A stretch of 64,000 nucleotides of DNA from a bacterium (GTDB lineage: Bacteria > Zhuqueibacterota > Zhuqueibacteria > Zhuqueibacterales > Zhuqueibacteraceae). The notes under the pieces are model-generated. The model was not told the origin of the DNA. It made no database searches and saw only the letters and a program-made list of their open reading frames with translations. Below, piece by piece: positions 1 to 9,774 of this stretch (position 1 is the first letter of the stretch; the number at the start of each line of letters is the position of its first letter). The position numbers and the translations under genes are program-made. Where the stretch lies: the NCBI GenBank assembly GCA_023150945.1, contig JAKLJX010000002.1:1-64000 (forward strand), given 5' to 3'.

Positions 1-134
1 GAATTGACTTCTTGCTCATAGTATGGCTCCACGATTGGGTAACACATATTATGAGGCAACGACGCCATTTCAAAAAACCTTCGGTAACAATATTTATGAG
101 CCAATGCGGGTAAAGTCATGGTCAGAAAAAGACC

Positions 135-163
135 TTGCATTCTCTCATTAATTTCTGTATTAT
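135..163 (+). promoter_or_regulatory. Candidate sigma-70 type promoter of a structured RNA
   Basis: TTGCAT at 135-140 and TATTAT at 158-163 are separated by exactly 17 bases, which is the canonical geometry. Transcription would start near 170. No credible reading frame follows before a terminator at 324-351, so the likely product is a short untranslated RNA. This is seen in sequence only and no start site is known. Confidence 0.5.
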
Positions 164-169
164 TCGCCC

Positions 170-351
170 GCCTAACGATTTGATTCTATGAAGATAGAAG
201 CCAGCGGAACCGGGAATGCCGGCAGCCCGGCTGCCATGACGAAGCCGGCCAAGTTCAGTTGGCGATGTGGTTTGCGTGCCTTTGCAAGAATGGTACATCG
301 GTTTCGATAGATCCAAGTTGTGAAAGGGATAGGCGACTATCCCTTCTTTTT
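170..351 (+). ncRNA. Candidate structured non-coding RNA, about 180 nt, family unknown
   Basis: A promoter (135-163) and an intrinsic terminator (324-351) bracket about 180 bases with no convincing gene. The segment can fold into a closed multi-branch structure. A closing stem forms between about 182-194 and 302-315 (TTGATTCTATGAA with TTCGATAGATCCAA, with mismatches). Inside it lie a 7-bp palindrome at 221-235 (GGCAGCC c GGCTGCC), a hairpin at 248-263 (GCCAA/TTGGC) and a stem pairing GATGT at about 264 with ACATC near 295. I compared it by eye with c-di-GMP-I, cobalamin, SRP and tmRNA signatures and saw no match. It could be a stand-alone small RNA or a leader/attenuator; the rng start lies about 280 bases past the terminator. 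Confidence 0.4.
324..351 (+). terminator. Intrinsic terminator of the candidate RNA
   Basis: Perfect 9-bp stem AAGGGATAG/CTATCCCTT (324-332 with 337-345) with a GCGA tetraloop, followed by CTTTTT. This is a textbook Rho-independent terminator with no gene immediately upstream, which is why the preceding segment is called a probable RNA. Confidence 0.75.
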
Positions 352-629
352 AACTGTTCTTTGACAATCGGTAGAAGCCAACACGGCCAACCCTGCATCA
401 GCTCGATCCCTGCGCCGCCCCGGAGGAGACCTTCCATGCGGAAGTGTGCAGGCGAGATTGAGCTGTCTGCAGTCTTTACCTGGCGCAACCTTCTTCACTC
501 TGCCAGGTAACGATCCGTCAAAGATGAACCTCTTACTATCAATGGGAGAATATGAGTTCAGCTCCAAGCAACACGCTCGTGCGGACGAGCCGCCGCGGGC
601 AAAACTCCCACCAAACTTCAAGGAGTGAT
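352..629. other. Intergenic stretch before rng, no gene seen
   Basis: Only short, unconvincing frames are present. A TTGACA occurs at 361-366 but no matching -10 box follows at the usual spacing. The only clear element is the rng ribosome binding site AGGAG at 621-625. Confidence 0.5.
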
Positions 630-2153
630 ATGAGAAAAGAGATTTTCATCAACTCCTCGGTTGGCGAAACAAGGATCGCAATCCTTGAAGACGGAAAATT
701 GGTGGAGCTACTGACCGAACGGCCGGAAAATGAGCGCATGGTGGGCGACATCTATCTGGGCAGGGTGGTCAATGTCGTCAAGGGGATGAGAGCCGCGTTT
801 GTAGACATCGGCCTCGAGCAAGACGCCTTCCTGCATTTCAGCGACATCGGAGAAACGCTGAGCGATTATCATGCTTTTCTCGATCTGGAGGAATCGCAGG
901 ACGAGGTTCACCCGCCCGAACGCGCGAACCAGAATTACCGGCCCATCCCGAAAGAGGGGCAGGAAATCCTGGTGCAGATCATCAAAGAGCCGATCAGCAC
1001 GAAGGGCTGCCGCATCACCACCGAGTTGTCCATCGCGGGGCGGTACATGGTCATCGTACCGAACAGCGACATGGTGGGCGTCTCCAAGAAGGTGATGAAC
1101 CTGAAGGAAAAACGGCGGCTGAAAAAAATCGCCCAGGCGATCAAGCCCAATGGCTTTGGCCTGATCATTCGCACGGTGGCGGAAGAGAAAGACGAGGAAA
1201 GCCTGCGCGCCGACCTCGACAATCTTCTGCGGACGTGGCGCAAGACCGAAGCCCGCCTGAAGAAAGAGAAGCCCCCCTGCCTGGTCTACAAAGACCTCGC
1301 CATGGCCTCGAGCGTGATTCGTGATCTGTTCACGCCCGACATCAATCGCGTCGTGGTCGATTCCCGCCGGCTGCACCAACAAACGGTCAGTTATCTGCAA
1401 GAAGTGGCCCTCCAATTCGTGGAAAAGGTCGAGCTGTACCGCGGCAAAAAACCGCTGTTCGACACGTACGGCATCGAGCAGGAAATCGAAAAGAGCCTGT
1501 CGCGCAAAATCTGGACGCGCAGCGGCGGGTACATCCTGTTCGACCACGCCGAAGCGCTCACCGCGATCGACGTCAACAGCGGCAAGTTCATGGGGCGGGC
1601 CGGGCACGATGAAAACGCGCTCAAGATCAATCTTGAAGCCGCGCGTGAAATTGCCCGGCAGCTTCGCCTGCGGGACATCGGCGGGATCATCGTCATCGAC
1701 TTCATTGACATGATCGACCCCCGCCTCAAACGCCGCTTGCACGACGAATTCCGCCGCGAGCTCCGCAAAGACCGCGCCCAGTCAAACATCAGCCAGATCA
1801 GCGAATTCGGCATGATCGAGATGACGCGCGAAAGGGTGCGACCCGCCTTGCTCTTCTCCTACTCGGACTCCTGCCCGACCTGCGAGGGCACGGGACGCGT
1901 GATTTCCAAAGCCACGGTGCTGACCCGCATCGAGCGCTGGCTGATGCGCTACAAATTCATCGGCAGCGAGCGCAGCCTCGTGCTGGTCGTCCATTCGGAA
2001 ATGCAGCGCTTCCTGACCTCCGGCTTTCGCAGCCGGATCCGCCGGCTGATGTGGAAGTATTGGATGAAAATCCAAGTGATGCCGGATGATACCCTGCGGC
2101 TCGAGGAGTTCAAGTTTCTCTCCAAACGAGACGGACGGGAAATCATGATCTAG
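630..2153 (+). CDS. rng: Ribonuclease G (RNase E/G family)
   Basis: A 507-residue cytoplasmic endoribonuclease of the RNase E/G family, which in known bacteria matures the 5' end of 16S rRNA and cuts mRNAs. An S1-like RNA-binding domain covers roughly residues 38-130. The two metal-binding catalytic aspartates are present as AIDVNSG (D314) and IDFIDM (D357), with the same 43-residue spacing as the E. coli pair. A CPTCEGTG zinc-link motif follows. Length fits RNase G, which lacks the long degradosome tail of RNase E. I chose the ATG at 630 rather than the in-frame start at 552 because AGGAG sits 4 bases upstream and the protein then begins MRKEIFIN, typical for the family. It is followed by a terminator and then rplU/rpmA. 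Confidence 0.95.
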   Translation: MRKEIFINSSVGETRIAILEDGKLVELLTERPENERMVGDIYLGRVVNVVKGMRAAFVDIGLEQDAFLHFSDIGETLSDYHAFLDLEESQDEVHPPERANQNYRPIPKEGQEILVQIIKEPISTKGCRITTELSIAGRYMVIVPNSDMVGVSKKVMNLKEKRRLKKIAQAIKPNGFGLIIRTVAEEKDEESLRADLDNLLRTWRKTEARLKKEKPPCLVYKDLAMASSVIRDLFTPDINRVVVDSRRLHQQTVSYLQEVALQFVEKVELYRGKKPLFDTYGIEQEIEKSLSRKIWTRSGGYILFDHAEALTAIDVNSGKFMGRAGHDENALKINLEAAREIARQLRLRDIGGIIVIDFIDMIDPRLKRRLHDEFRRELRKDRAQSNISQISEFGMIEMTRERVRPALLFSYSDSCPTCEGTGRVISKATVLTRIERWLMRYKFIGSERSLVLVVHSEMQRFLTSGFRSRIRRLMWKYWMKIQVMPDDTLRLEEFKFLSKRDGREIMI

Positions 2154-2285
2154 TCCGGCCACAACGTGCGCCAGCCCGGGCAGGAAACCACCACGCCGCG
2201 GACCGGCAACGGGGTTCCACTCCCGCCGTCCGCCGGCACGGAAAAGCAATCGGGCAATTCCGGACCAATCGAGGGAAATTAGAGC

Positions 2286-2314
2286 TTGACAAAAAGCGGT
2301 GCGTTCGTTACATT
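2286..2314 (+). promoter_or_regulatory. Promoter for rplU-rpmA embedded in the rng terminator
   Basis: TTGACA at 2286-2291, a 17-base spacer, and TACATT at 2309-2314. The spacer contains the left arm of the rng terminator hairpin, so one short stretch both ends rng transcription and starts the ribosomal protein operon. Initiation is expected near 2321, inside the right arm of the hairpin. Confidence 0.65.
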
Positions 2315-2329
2315 GCGCACCGCTTTTTT
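2292..2329 (+). terminator. Intrinsic terminator after rng
   Basis: Perfect 12-bp stem AAAAGCGGTGCG/CGCACCGCTTTT (2292-2303 with 2316-2327), a 12-base loop, and a run of six T. It lies about 140 bases after the rng stop, and the intervening sequence shows no gene. Confidence 0.8.
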
Positions 2330-2383
2330 ATTTCCTGCGGAACTGAAAAAAAATCAACATAAAACAACCTGTGGAGTCACGGC

Positions 2384-2695
2384 ATGTATGCCCTGGTGGA
2401 AATTGCAGGCGAGCAATTCCGAGTAGAAAAAGACGCCAAAATTCGCACGCAGAAGCTGGCCGGCGAATATGGCACCAGCGTCTCCTTTGACCGCGTTCTG
2501 CTGGTGAACAACGGCAGCCAGGTGGTCGTGGGCCAGCCGCTGGTCGCGGGCGCCAAAGTGGAAGGCACCATCGTCGACCAAGATCGCGACGCCAAGGTGC
2601 TGGTCTTCAAGAAGAAAAGACGCAAAGGCTATCGCAAGTTCAACGGTCATCGCCAGCACAAGACCGTGGTTCGGATTGACAATATCGTCGGATAA
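2384..2695 (+). CDS. rplU: 50S ribosomal protein L21
   Basis: A 103-residue protein of standard L21 length starting MYALVEIAGEQF. It is rich in Lys/Arg, with the C-terminal KRRKGYRKFNGHRQ segment typical of this 23S rRNA-binding protein. It forms a two-gene operon with rpmA (21-base gap), the usual arrangement in bacteria. Expression is likely driven by the promoter at 2286-2314, leaving a leader of about 60 bases. Nothing unusual in the sequence. Confidence 0.97.
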   Translation: MYALVEIAGEQFRVEKDAKIRTQKLAGEYGTSVSFDRVLLVNNGSQVVVGQPLVAGAKVEGTIVDQDRDAKVLVFKKKRRKGYRKFNGHRQHKTVVRIDNIVG

Positions 2696-2716
2696 CATGG
2701 CAAGGAGTAAATTGAT

Positions 2717-3980
<1,264 letters not shown>

Positions 3981-3999
3981 TTCCCACCAGCTTCAACAC

Positions 4000-4027
4000 A
4001 AAGGGCGACTCTCGGGTCGCCCTTTGC
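4000..4027. terminator. Hairpin terminator between convergent mdh and MATE genes
   Basis: AAAGGGCGAC/GTCGCCCTTT (4000-4009 with 4016-4025) with a 6-base loop. The following T tract is weak (TTGCATTGT). Position between two convergent genes suggests a shared or bidirectional terminator. Confidence 0.6.
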
Positions 4028-4057
4028 ATTGTAGACCTGCCGCCGTCTTCTCCCCTC

Positions 4058-5452
4058 TCATGCTTCCGCCGGTTCAATGTCGACTTTGATTGCCACCCAT
4101 TTTCCCTGTTGAAAGCGCAAAAACGTCAGCGCTGCCCGCGTGAGGTGGCCCAGAACAATTGCGAGCCACACGTCGCTTGCCTGCAAGCCGCGCGTCATTT
4201 GAAAGTAGCCGCAAAATCCGAGCGGCACCATGATTTGCGAGATTAATGTGATGTAAAGCGGGCTGCGCGTGTCGCCCGTGCCCTGCAATCCGCCGGTATA
4301 AGCCAGCGCCACCGTGATGAACAATCCGGAGATGCTCAGATAGTGCAGCAACTGCACGCCGATCTGCACCACGGCCACCTCCCGCATGCCGAACAGGGCC
4401 AGCAACTGGCTGGGAACAAAGACGAATAATGCGCCTACGGTTGCCGCCAGCGCCAGCCCGAGACGCGCGGCGGTGTGCGCCGCCAGCCGAGCGCGTTCGA
4501 CCTTGCCGGCGCCGAGATTCTGGCCGGTGAGGGCCGCGGTCGCGCCCATCAAACCCACCGAGGTCCAGGTGATCAATGAGAACAGCTCGGTGTAGCCGAT
4601 GGCGTAGGCCGCGTGCGCGGCGGCACTCTCCGGCAGCGAGCCGATGAAGCGCAGCATCATCACGCCAGCGAGGTTCATGGCCACGCCCTGAAAGCCGGTG
4701 GGCAGCCCGAACCGAAACAGCGAAGCAATGATGCTCCAATCGGGCCGCCAATTCATGCCGCGGGAAAACTTCACCACCAGCCGTTTCGAGAAAAGCAGAT
4801 AGACACCCGCGGCGGAGGCAATGCCCGCGGCCAGCACCGTGCCCAAAGCCGCGCCGGCGGTGCCGAGAATGGGAATGAACGTGAAGTTGAAAATCAAATT
4901 GAGCACGGTCATCAGCACGCCCAGACGCATCGGGGTTTTGGCGTCACCGGCGGAACGCAAAGCGCCGCCGAGCATGAAGAAGGTGAGCATGCCAATGCTG
5001 CACACGAACATCAGGCGCAGGTAGGGCAGCGCCTCCGCCTTGACGCCGGGCTGGGCATGAACGATCTCCAGCAAATGCGGCGTGAAAAAATAGCCGAGCG
5101 GTGCCAGCACCAGACACGACAGCGCGAACGCCGTCAGAAAGGCCTGATAGACCACCCGGTTGACTTTGGCGGCGTCGCCGGCGCCGGCAAAACGCGCCAC
5201 CAACACACCCATGCCGCTGAAGACGGAGCTGATGAATACCACCACCACCAGGAAGATCTGCCAGCTCACGCCAATAGCGGCATTGCCGTTGTAGCCCACC
5301 AGCCTGCCCACCATCACGTGATCGATGATGCCTTGCAGGCCGCCGATGAAATTCTGCAGCACGGTCGGCCACGCCAATCTCCAAAACGCGCGCAGAATCG
5401 GACCGTCGATCAGCTCGCGATCAAAATTTCCTTGCGACGACTTTCCTGGCAT
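4058..5452 (-). CDS. MATE family multidrug/metabolite exporter
   Basis: A 464-residue inner-membrane protein with about 12 hydrophobic helices, the standard MATE length. The N-terminal half reads LRAFWRLAWPTVLQNFIGGL followed by a VDHVMVG-like segment (IIDHVMVGRL), typical of NorM/DinF-type antiporters. MATE proteins use a sodium or proton gradient to expel cationic drugs or metabolites. The substrate cannot be read from the sequence. The ATG at 5452 has AAGGA five bases upstream. It lies 52 bases after the metallophosphoesterase gene on the same strand, so co-transcription is possible but no functional link is evident. Confidence 0.9.
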   Translation of the reverse strand: MPGKSSQGNFDRELIDGPILRAFWRLAWPTVLQNFIGGLQGIIDHVMVGRLVGYNGNAAIGVSWQIFLVVVVFISSVFSGMGVLVARFAGAGDAAKVNRVVYQAFLTAFALSCLVLAPLGYFFTPHLLEIVHAQPGVKAEALPYLRLMFVCSIGMLTFFMLGGALRSAGDAKTPMRLGVLMTVLNLIFNFTFIPILGTAGAALGTVLAAGIASAAGVYLLFSKRLVVKFSRGMNWRPDWSIIASLFRFGLPTGFQGVAMNLAGVMMLRFIGSLPESAAAHAAYAIGYTELFSLITWTSVGLMGATAALTGQNLGAGKVERARLAAHTAARLGLALAATVGALFVFVPSQLLALFGMREVAVVQIGVQLLHYLSISGLFITVALAYTGGLQGTGDTRSPLYITLISQIMVPLGFCGYFQMTRGLQASDVWLAIVLGHLTRAALTFLRFQQGKWVAIKVDIEPAEA

Positions 5453-5504
5453 GTTTATCCTTGTTTATGCACCGGCTTCTGAGCCGGAAGGTGAAAGTGC
5501 AATA

Positions 5505-6746
5505 TCACTTTGTCATCACTTCTGCAGTTGCCGGCCCCGGCGTTTCTTCGTTTTCCGGCAACAGCACAATCAGCGGCGCTTCCGGCGGGCATCCCAACCG
5601 CACCGGGAACCAGTGGCCGGCGCCGCTCGAGGTATAAAGCTGCGACTCGCCGCGGCGATAATGCCCCCACAAAAAACTCTCCGGCGCCCAGCCCTCGAAC
5701 AAGCTGCGGCCATTCATGCCGATTTGCGCGCCATGCGTGTGCCCCGCCAGCGTCAACTCAACACCGAGCTCCGCGGCTGGCAGGAAACCCGAGGGCCGGT
5801 GGCTCATCAAGATTTTGAAGGCAGAAGCCGGTGCTTCTGCCATGGCGGCGGCAGCCGTGGTCTTGAGAAAATGCGTCAGGTCCCGCCGCAGCAATCGTTG
5901 CGGATCATCGGCGCCGCCGAGATACAACTCCGCGCCGTTGTGTTGCAAGCGAACGCCTTCATTGCAGAGCAGCGGCACCGGGCCGGCGCCAAAGCTCTGC
6001 CGCACGGTCTTGATGCCGCGATAGTATTCATGATTGCCCAGCGAAGCCCAAACGCCGAGGCCGGGCTTGAGCGCAGCGAGCATGCGCAACAAATCCGGCA
6101 GCAGCCGCAAGCGATCGGCGAGATCGCCCGTCACCAGAATCAAATCGGGCGAGAGGCCGGCAACGCGCGTGAGCAGGCGCTCGACTTCATCGAGCTGCAA
6201 ATAGTAGCCGAGATGGAAATCGGAGAAATGCATGATCTTCAAACCGTGCAAGCCAGCAGGCAGCCGCTTGAATTTGAGCGCAAGCGTGGGCAGGCGAATT
6301 TCTGCGAAGGCCTGCGCCACCCCGCCCGCACTGGCGGCCATCAGCAGCGCCGGAAAGGCCGTCGCGGTCGAAAGCAGAAAGCGCCGGCGGCTGGCATCGA
6401 CCGGCGCCCCGGCTGCCTGCGCGCGTTGCTGCCGGTGTTGCCACCAGCGCTCCAATCGGTCGCACGCAATAATGAGCGGCCAAGCCAGCAAAATCGCCAG
6501 CGAGAAAAGCCATGCCAACACGGCGCCGACCGCGGCCGGCTCCAGCACAGTCGCTTGGTTGGTGGCAGTGCCCACGGCCCACAGGAGGGTGCACAGCAAA
6601 CCGCCGATCGGGAGAATTTTGAGGAAGACTCGGACACCGCGATGTTGCCGCCAAGCCGGCGGCCCGAGGCGTGCGCCCCAGTAATTGCCCAGCGAAACCA
6701 ATATCAAAAAGACGGCGCTAACGATCATTGGGAAAAAGTCGCGCAT
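5505..6746 (-). CDS. Membrane-anchored metallophosphoesterase (YkuE/YaeI-like)
   Basis: A 413-residue protein with three N-terminal hydrophobic helices (about residues 7-130). A twin-arginine-like segment SRRRFLLST follows, then a calcineurin-type phosphoesterase domain. The five metal-binding blocks appear in order: SDFHLG, VTGDLAD, GNHEYY, MSHRP and AGHTHGAQ. Relatives of this architecture hydrolyse phosphodiesters of lipids (UDP-diacylglucosamine or phospholipids) at the membrane surface; the exact substrate here is unknown. The ATG at 6746 is preferred because GGAG precedes it on the minus strand. The longer open frame to 6953 runs through the repeat element at 6817-6900 and has no such site. 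Confidence 0.85.
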   Translation of the reverse strand: MRDFFPMIVSAVFLILVSLGNYWGARLGPPAWRQHRGVRVFLKILPIGGLLCTLLWAVGTATNQATVLEPAAVGAVLAWLFSLAILLAWPLIIACDRLERWWQHRQQRAQAAGAPVDASRRRFLLSTATAFPALLMAASAGGVAQAFAEIRLPTLALKFKRLPAGLHGLKIMHFSDFHLGYYLQLDEVERLLTRVAGLSPDLILVTGDLADRLRLLPDLLRMLAALKPGLGVWASLGNHEYYRGIKTVRQSFGAGPVPLLCNEGVRLQHNGAELYLGGADDPQRLLRRDLTHFLKTTAAAAMAEAPASAFKILMSHRPSGFLPAAELGVELTLAGHTHGAQIGMNGRSLFEGWAPESFLWGHYRRGESQLYTSSGAGHWFPVRLGCPPEAPLIVLLPENEETPGPATAEVMTK

Positions 6747-6816
6747 GCTCTCCTTTTTTTGCAATCGAACTGTCCGGAGCGAACCAGAATCGGCAACAGG
6801 GTTCGTCCGAAAGGGC

Positions 6817-6900
6817 TTCAACCTCGGTTGCGCCGAGGTTTCCAGAACTTCGTACACCGTGGAAACTCTGAGATTTCTGCTGCAACGGCCAGGCCGATGC
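6817..6900 (-). repeat. Interspersed palindromic repeat, copy A (inverted relative to copy B)
   Basis: About 54 bases at 6817-6870 are the reverse complement, with a few differences, of 9808-9864. Shared words include AGAGTTTCCACGG, GTTCTGGAAACC and CCGAGGTTGAA. A 20-base near-palindrome (6881-6900, TGCAACGGCCAGGCCGATGC) accompanies it; copy B has the same 20-mer with two differences. The pair flanks the FtsX-type permease gene. This looks like a REP/BIME-like or small non-autonomous repeat. No transposase is nearby. Confidence 0.7.
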
Positions 6901-7076
6901 AGGAGCCACTCATCACAAGACCGCAGTTTCCGGCGGACGGGCAATATACACACAAAATCGCAAAACTGAAATCCCGCGGTTCTTTGTTTACCGCAGGCAG
7001 GCCGGTGTGTGTCAGGCAGCGAGAGGCGGGTGAAACGCTCGGGCTTGCGCCCTGCTCTGCGGAGAAACCGCCGGCT

Positions 7077-9617
7077 TCATTCCTCCCGAATCGCGCTGGC
7101 GATGGGAATCCGCTTCAGCCGTTGCATAGGATAGATTGCGGCCAGCAACGCCGCGCCCAACGCGATCAAGAAGGTTTGCAGATAAGCCACGGCTTCGATC
7201 CGGAAGGGAATGGCCCAGCCGAATGTCCGCAGATTGATGACATAGATCAGCACCAACGCCAGGGCGGTGCCGGCGGGCAGAGCAATCAAACCCGCGAACA
7301 CGCCCATCAATCCCGATTCCAAAAACACCATGCGCCGCATTTGCGCGAGGGTCATGCCCACCGCGCGCAAAATGCCCAGCTCGCGCGTGCGCTCAACCAG
7401 CAGCGACATTACCGCGCTGATGATGCCAATCACCGCGACCAGACCCGCCAGCAACTGCATCACCTGCGTGATGGCAAAACTCTGATCAAAAATGCGCAGC
7501 ACTTCCGCGCGCAGCTCGCGGTGGGAATTGACCTCGACTTCAAATCTGCCCGCGACCGCGCGCCGCAGCGCCCTCACATAGCCGCCGATCTCCACCCCCG
7601 TCTCCAAATACAGCGCGGCGTTGGTGATGCGCGGCGGCCCGAAATGGCGGGCATAGGTGTCATGCGACATCATCACCTGGCCCTGATCCAACGAGTAGTC
7701 GATTATGACGGCTGCGATGGTGAAAGGTTGCGGCCCGGCCGGCGACGGCAAGAGCAGAGTGTCGCTCGCGGCCTTGCCGAAGCGCCGGCTGAAGATCTCA
7801 GAGATGATGATTTCGCCGGCAAGCAGCTTGGGCCAGTGTTGTGCACCCGTGCCAGAAGTGAAAGTGAAATTGCTGCGCGTTTGCAAAACTTCCGGGCTGA
7901 CTTCCACGAGGTAGATCGGCTCGCCGCGATAACGGAACTCGGTGGCGCCGTAACGGCTGATCGCCGCAACGTCGGGCTGCTCGGCCAGAAACGCCAGAAA
8001 GTCCGGCGACAGCGTGGCGCTCCATTTCGCCGTACCGAAGCCCAGCGGCCGCAGGTAGACATCTCCTTGCAAGGCGCCGCTCACCCAATCATTGATGGTG
8101 GCGCGAAAGCTGGTGATCATCAGGCGCATGCCCAGCACCATTGCAAGCGCGAGCATCAACGCGGCAATCGCGACCGCGGTGCGGCTCAGCGCCGCGCGAA
8201 TGCTGCGCGTGGCGAGCAAGCCCGGCTGGCCTGCATGCCGCTGCGCCAAGGGTGCACTGGCCGCGGTGAGCCACAGCGTGAGCACGGGCGTGAAGCCGAT
8301 GGCGGCGAGTCCCACAAAAAGAGCCACCACCAGGCCACCGAGAAAACTGGTAGAGTTGAAATAGACCGCCAAGCCCAATCCGAGCGCGGCCACACCGGCA
8401 GCAGCGAACCAGGGCGCAAAAGTGCGGGCGCGGCGCTCGAGCGAAGAGCGGCGCACCGCCACTGCCGCCGAAATGCCGGCCGCCTCCAACGCGGGAACAA
8501 CGCTGGCGAACAGCGTTGCCAGCAGCCCGAGACCGGCAGCCTTGAGCAGCACCGCCGGCCGCACCGCCACCCCTTCGACTTTGAGAAAAACGTAAAGCTC
8601 CGAAATCGTCGCACTCACGGCTTGCGTGGCGTAGTGTGCCAGGATGACGCCGAGCGCCAAGCCGAGCGCGGCGCCGATCAGGCCGAGCACCAACGCTTCC
8701 ACTAGAGAGTTGATAATCACCTGGCGCGGCGTGACGCCCAAACAACGCAGGATGCCAATTTGCTTGCGACGATGCAGCACCGCGAATTCCATGGTGTTGT
8801 AGATGAGAAACATGCCGACGAACACGGCGAGAAAGGAGAGCGCGGTGAGATTCAGACGATAGGCGCGGATCATCTCCTCGACGCGGCGGCTGCGGCCGGC
8901 CGGCGGCTCGAGGCGCAGGTATTCCGGTAAGCCGGCCCGTAGGCCGGCAATGCGCGCCGCGCTGGCGATCAAATCGATGCGGTCAATGTAACCGAGGCGG
9001 CCGAGCACTTCCTGTGCGCTGCTGAGATCCAGCAAGAGCAGATTGTCGAATCCCAAGCGCGTCAGAATCTCTTTTGCAATAGTGCCGATGACAAAGACGG
9101 CGCGCCATTCACTGCCGATCAGCAAGTGCAGCGTGTCCGGCAGCACCAGGCCATGCGTGGCCGCAAAGGTTTCGCTGATCAGAGCAGCGCCGGGCTGCGT
9201 CAGGAGTTGCAAATTGGCGGCGGTGAGCAGCGTGGCGCTGGCATCAGAGAGGTTGGAATAGTCGCGGAATGCCGCGTCGGTGAAAGGATCGATGCCGAGC
9301 ACATGCAGGGCATCGTTTCCGGCCTCCCGGCAGGCAGCCACGTATTCGATCACTGGCGTCGCAGTCAGCAACGGCTGGCGCAAGATCTCGGCTGCCATGC
9401 TGTCCGGGATGCCGGCCGCGCTGCCCAGGATCTGATGCGTGGCCCGGCCCGAAATCGCATCGACTGACTTGCGAAAGCTCAGCAGCGCGCTGTCATTGGC
9501 CAGATCAATGCCGGCCATCGCCGCCACGCCGATCGCAATGCCCAGCAACGACAGAAAGGCTTCCAACGGGCGGCGCCGCAAATGGCGAAAATTGAAAAGT
9601 CGAAATAGCTTGAACAA
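7077..9617 (-). CDS. FtsX/MacB-type ABC transporter permease with two FtsX domains
   Basis: About 846 residues with the duplicated FtsX architecture. A first helix near the N-terminus (LSLLGIAIGVAAMAGI) is followed by a large periplasmic domain and three helices. A second set then repeats helix, soluble domain and three helices, ending in PMQRLKRIPIASAIREE. Relatives (LolCE, MacB, predicted lipoprotein or attachment-factor exporters) couple a cytosolic ATPase to extraction of substrates from the inner membrane rather than transport through a pore. The ATPase is encoded upstream at 9903-10595. I favour the TTG start at 9617: it is preceded by GAGG and places the charged FKLFRLFNFRHLRRRP segment at the N-terminus. 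The frame stays open to 9710, but that extension overlaps a strong hairpin (9662-9739). Confidence 0.85.
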   Translation of the reverse strand: MFKLFRLFNFRHLRRRPLEAFLSLLGIAIGVAAMAGIDLANDSALLSFRKSVDAISGRATHQILGSAAGIPDSMAAEILRQPLLTATPVIEYVAACREAGNDALHVLGIDPFTDAAFRDYSNLSDASATLLTAANLQLLTQPGAALISETFAATHGLVLPDTLHLLIGSEWRAVFVIGTIAKEILTRLGFDNLLLLDLSSAQEVLGRLGYIDRIDLIASAARIAGLRAGLPEYLRLEPPAGRSRRVEEMIRAYRLNLTALSFLAVFVGMFLIYNTMEFAVLHRRKQIGILRCLGVTPRQVIINSLVEALVLGLIGAALGLALGVILAHYATQAVSATISELYVFLKVEGVAVRPAVLLKAAGLGLLATLFASVVPALEAAGISAAVAVRRSSLERRARTFAPWFAAAGVAALGLGLAVYFNSTSFLGGLVVALFVGLAAIGFTPVLTLWLTAASAPLAQRHAGQPGLLATRSIRAALSRTAVAIAALMLALAMVLGMRLMITSFRATINDWVSGALQGDVYLRPLGFGTAKWSATLSPDFLAFLAEQPDVAAISRYGATEFRYRGEPIYLVEVSPEVLQTRSNFTFTSGTGAQHWPKLLAGEIIISEIFSRRFGKAASDTLLLPSPAGPQPFTIAAVIIDYSLDQGQVMMSHDTYARHFGPPRITNAALYLETGVEIGGYVRALRRAVAGRFEVEVNSHRELRAEVLRIFDQSFAITQVMQLLAGLVAVIGIISAVMSLLVERTRELGILRAVGMTLAQMRRMVFLESGLMGVFAGLIALPAGTALALVLIYVINLRTFGWAIPFRIEAVAYLQTFLIALGAALLAAIYPMQRLKRIPIASAIREE

Positions 9618-9661
9618 GCAGGCCTGCCTCGAATTGGATTGAAAACCGGAGCACGGTGAGT

Positions 9662-9739
9662 ACCGCCCGGGCGCTTGACGCGAAACAAGCATACGTCGAT
9701 CAGCACTCACTCTTGTTCATGACGAAGCGCCCGGGCGGT
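9662..9739. repeat. Long inverted repeat upstream of the permease gene
   Basis: ACCGCCCGGGCGCTT (9662-9676) and AAGCGCCCGGGCGGT (9725-9739) are perfect 15-base inverted arms around a 48-base loop. It lies between the ATPase and permease genes and could be a processing or attenuation hairpin in their shared transcript. It has no T run, so it is not a classical terminator. Confidence 0.75.
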
Positions 9740-9774
9740 GGCTTCTGGGGACGGGCGCTTCACAAAAGAGATCC

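Noticed and set aside
170-351. Known riboswitch or housekeeping RNA (c-di-GMP-I, cobalamin, SRP, tmRNA)
   Set aside because: None of the invariant sequence motifs of these classes could be found by eye, so only an unassigned structured RNA is claimed.
361-390. Promoter with TTGACA at 361-366 for rng
   Set aside because: No acceptable -10 hexamer occurs 16-18 bases downstream; the sequence there is GC-rich.
708-1742. Minus-strand 344-codon frame
   Set aside because: Antisense shadow of the rng gene, whose motifs are unambiguous on the plus strand.
5325-8705. Plus-strand open frame of more than 1100 codons
   Set aside because: It runs antisense through the MATE, phosphoesterase and permease genes, all of which have clear family motifs. 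Its product is a low-complexity Arg/Gln/His-rich string typical of antisense frames in GC-rich DNA.
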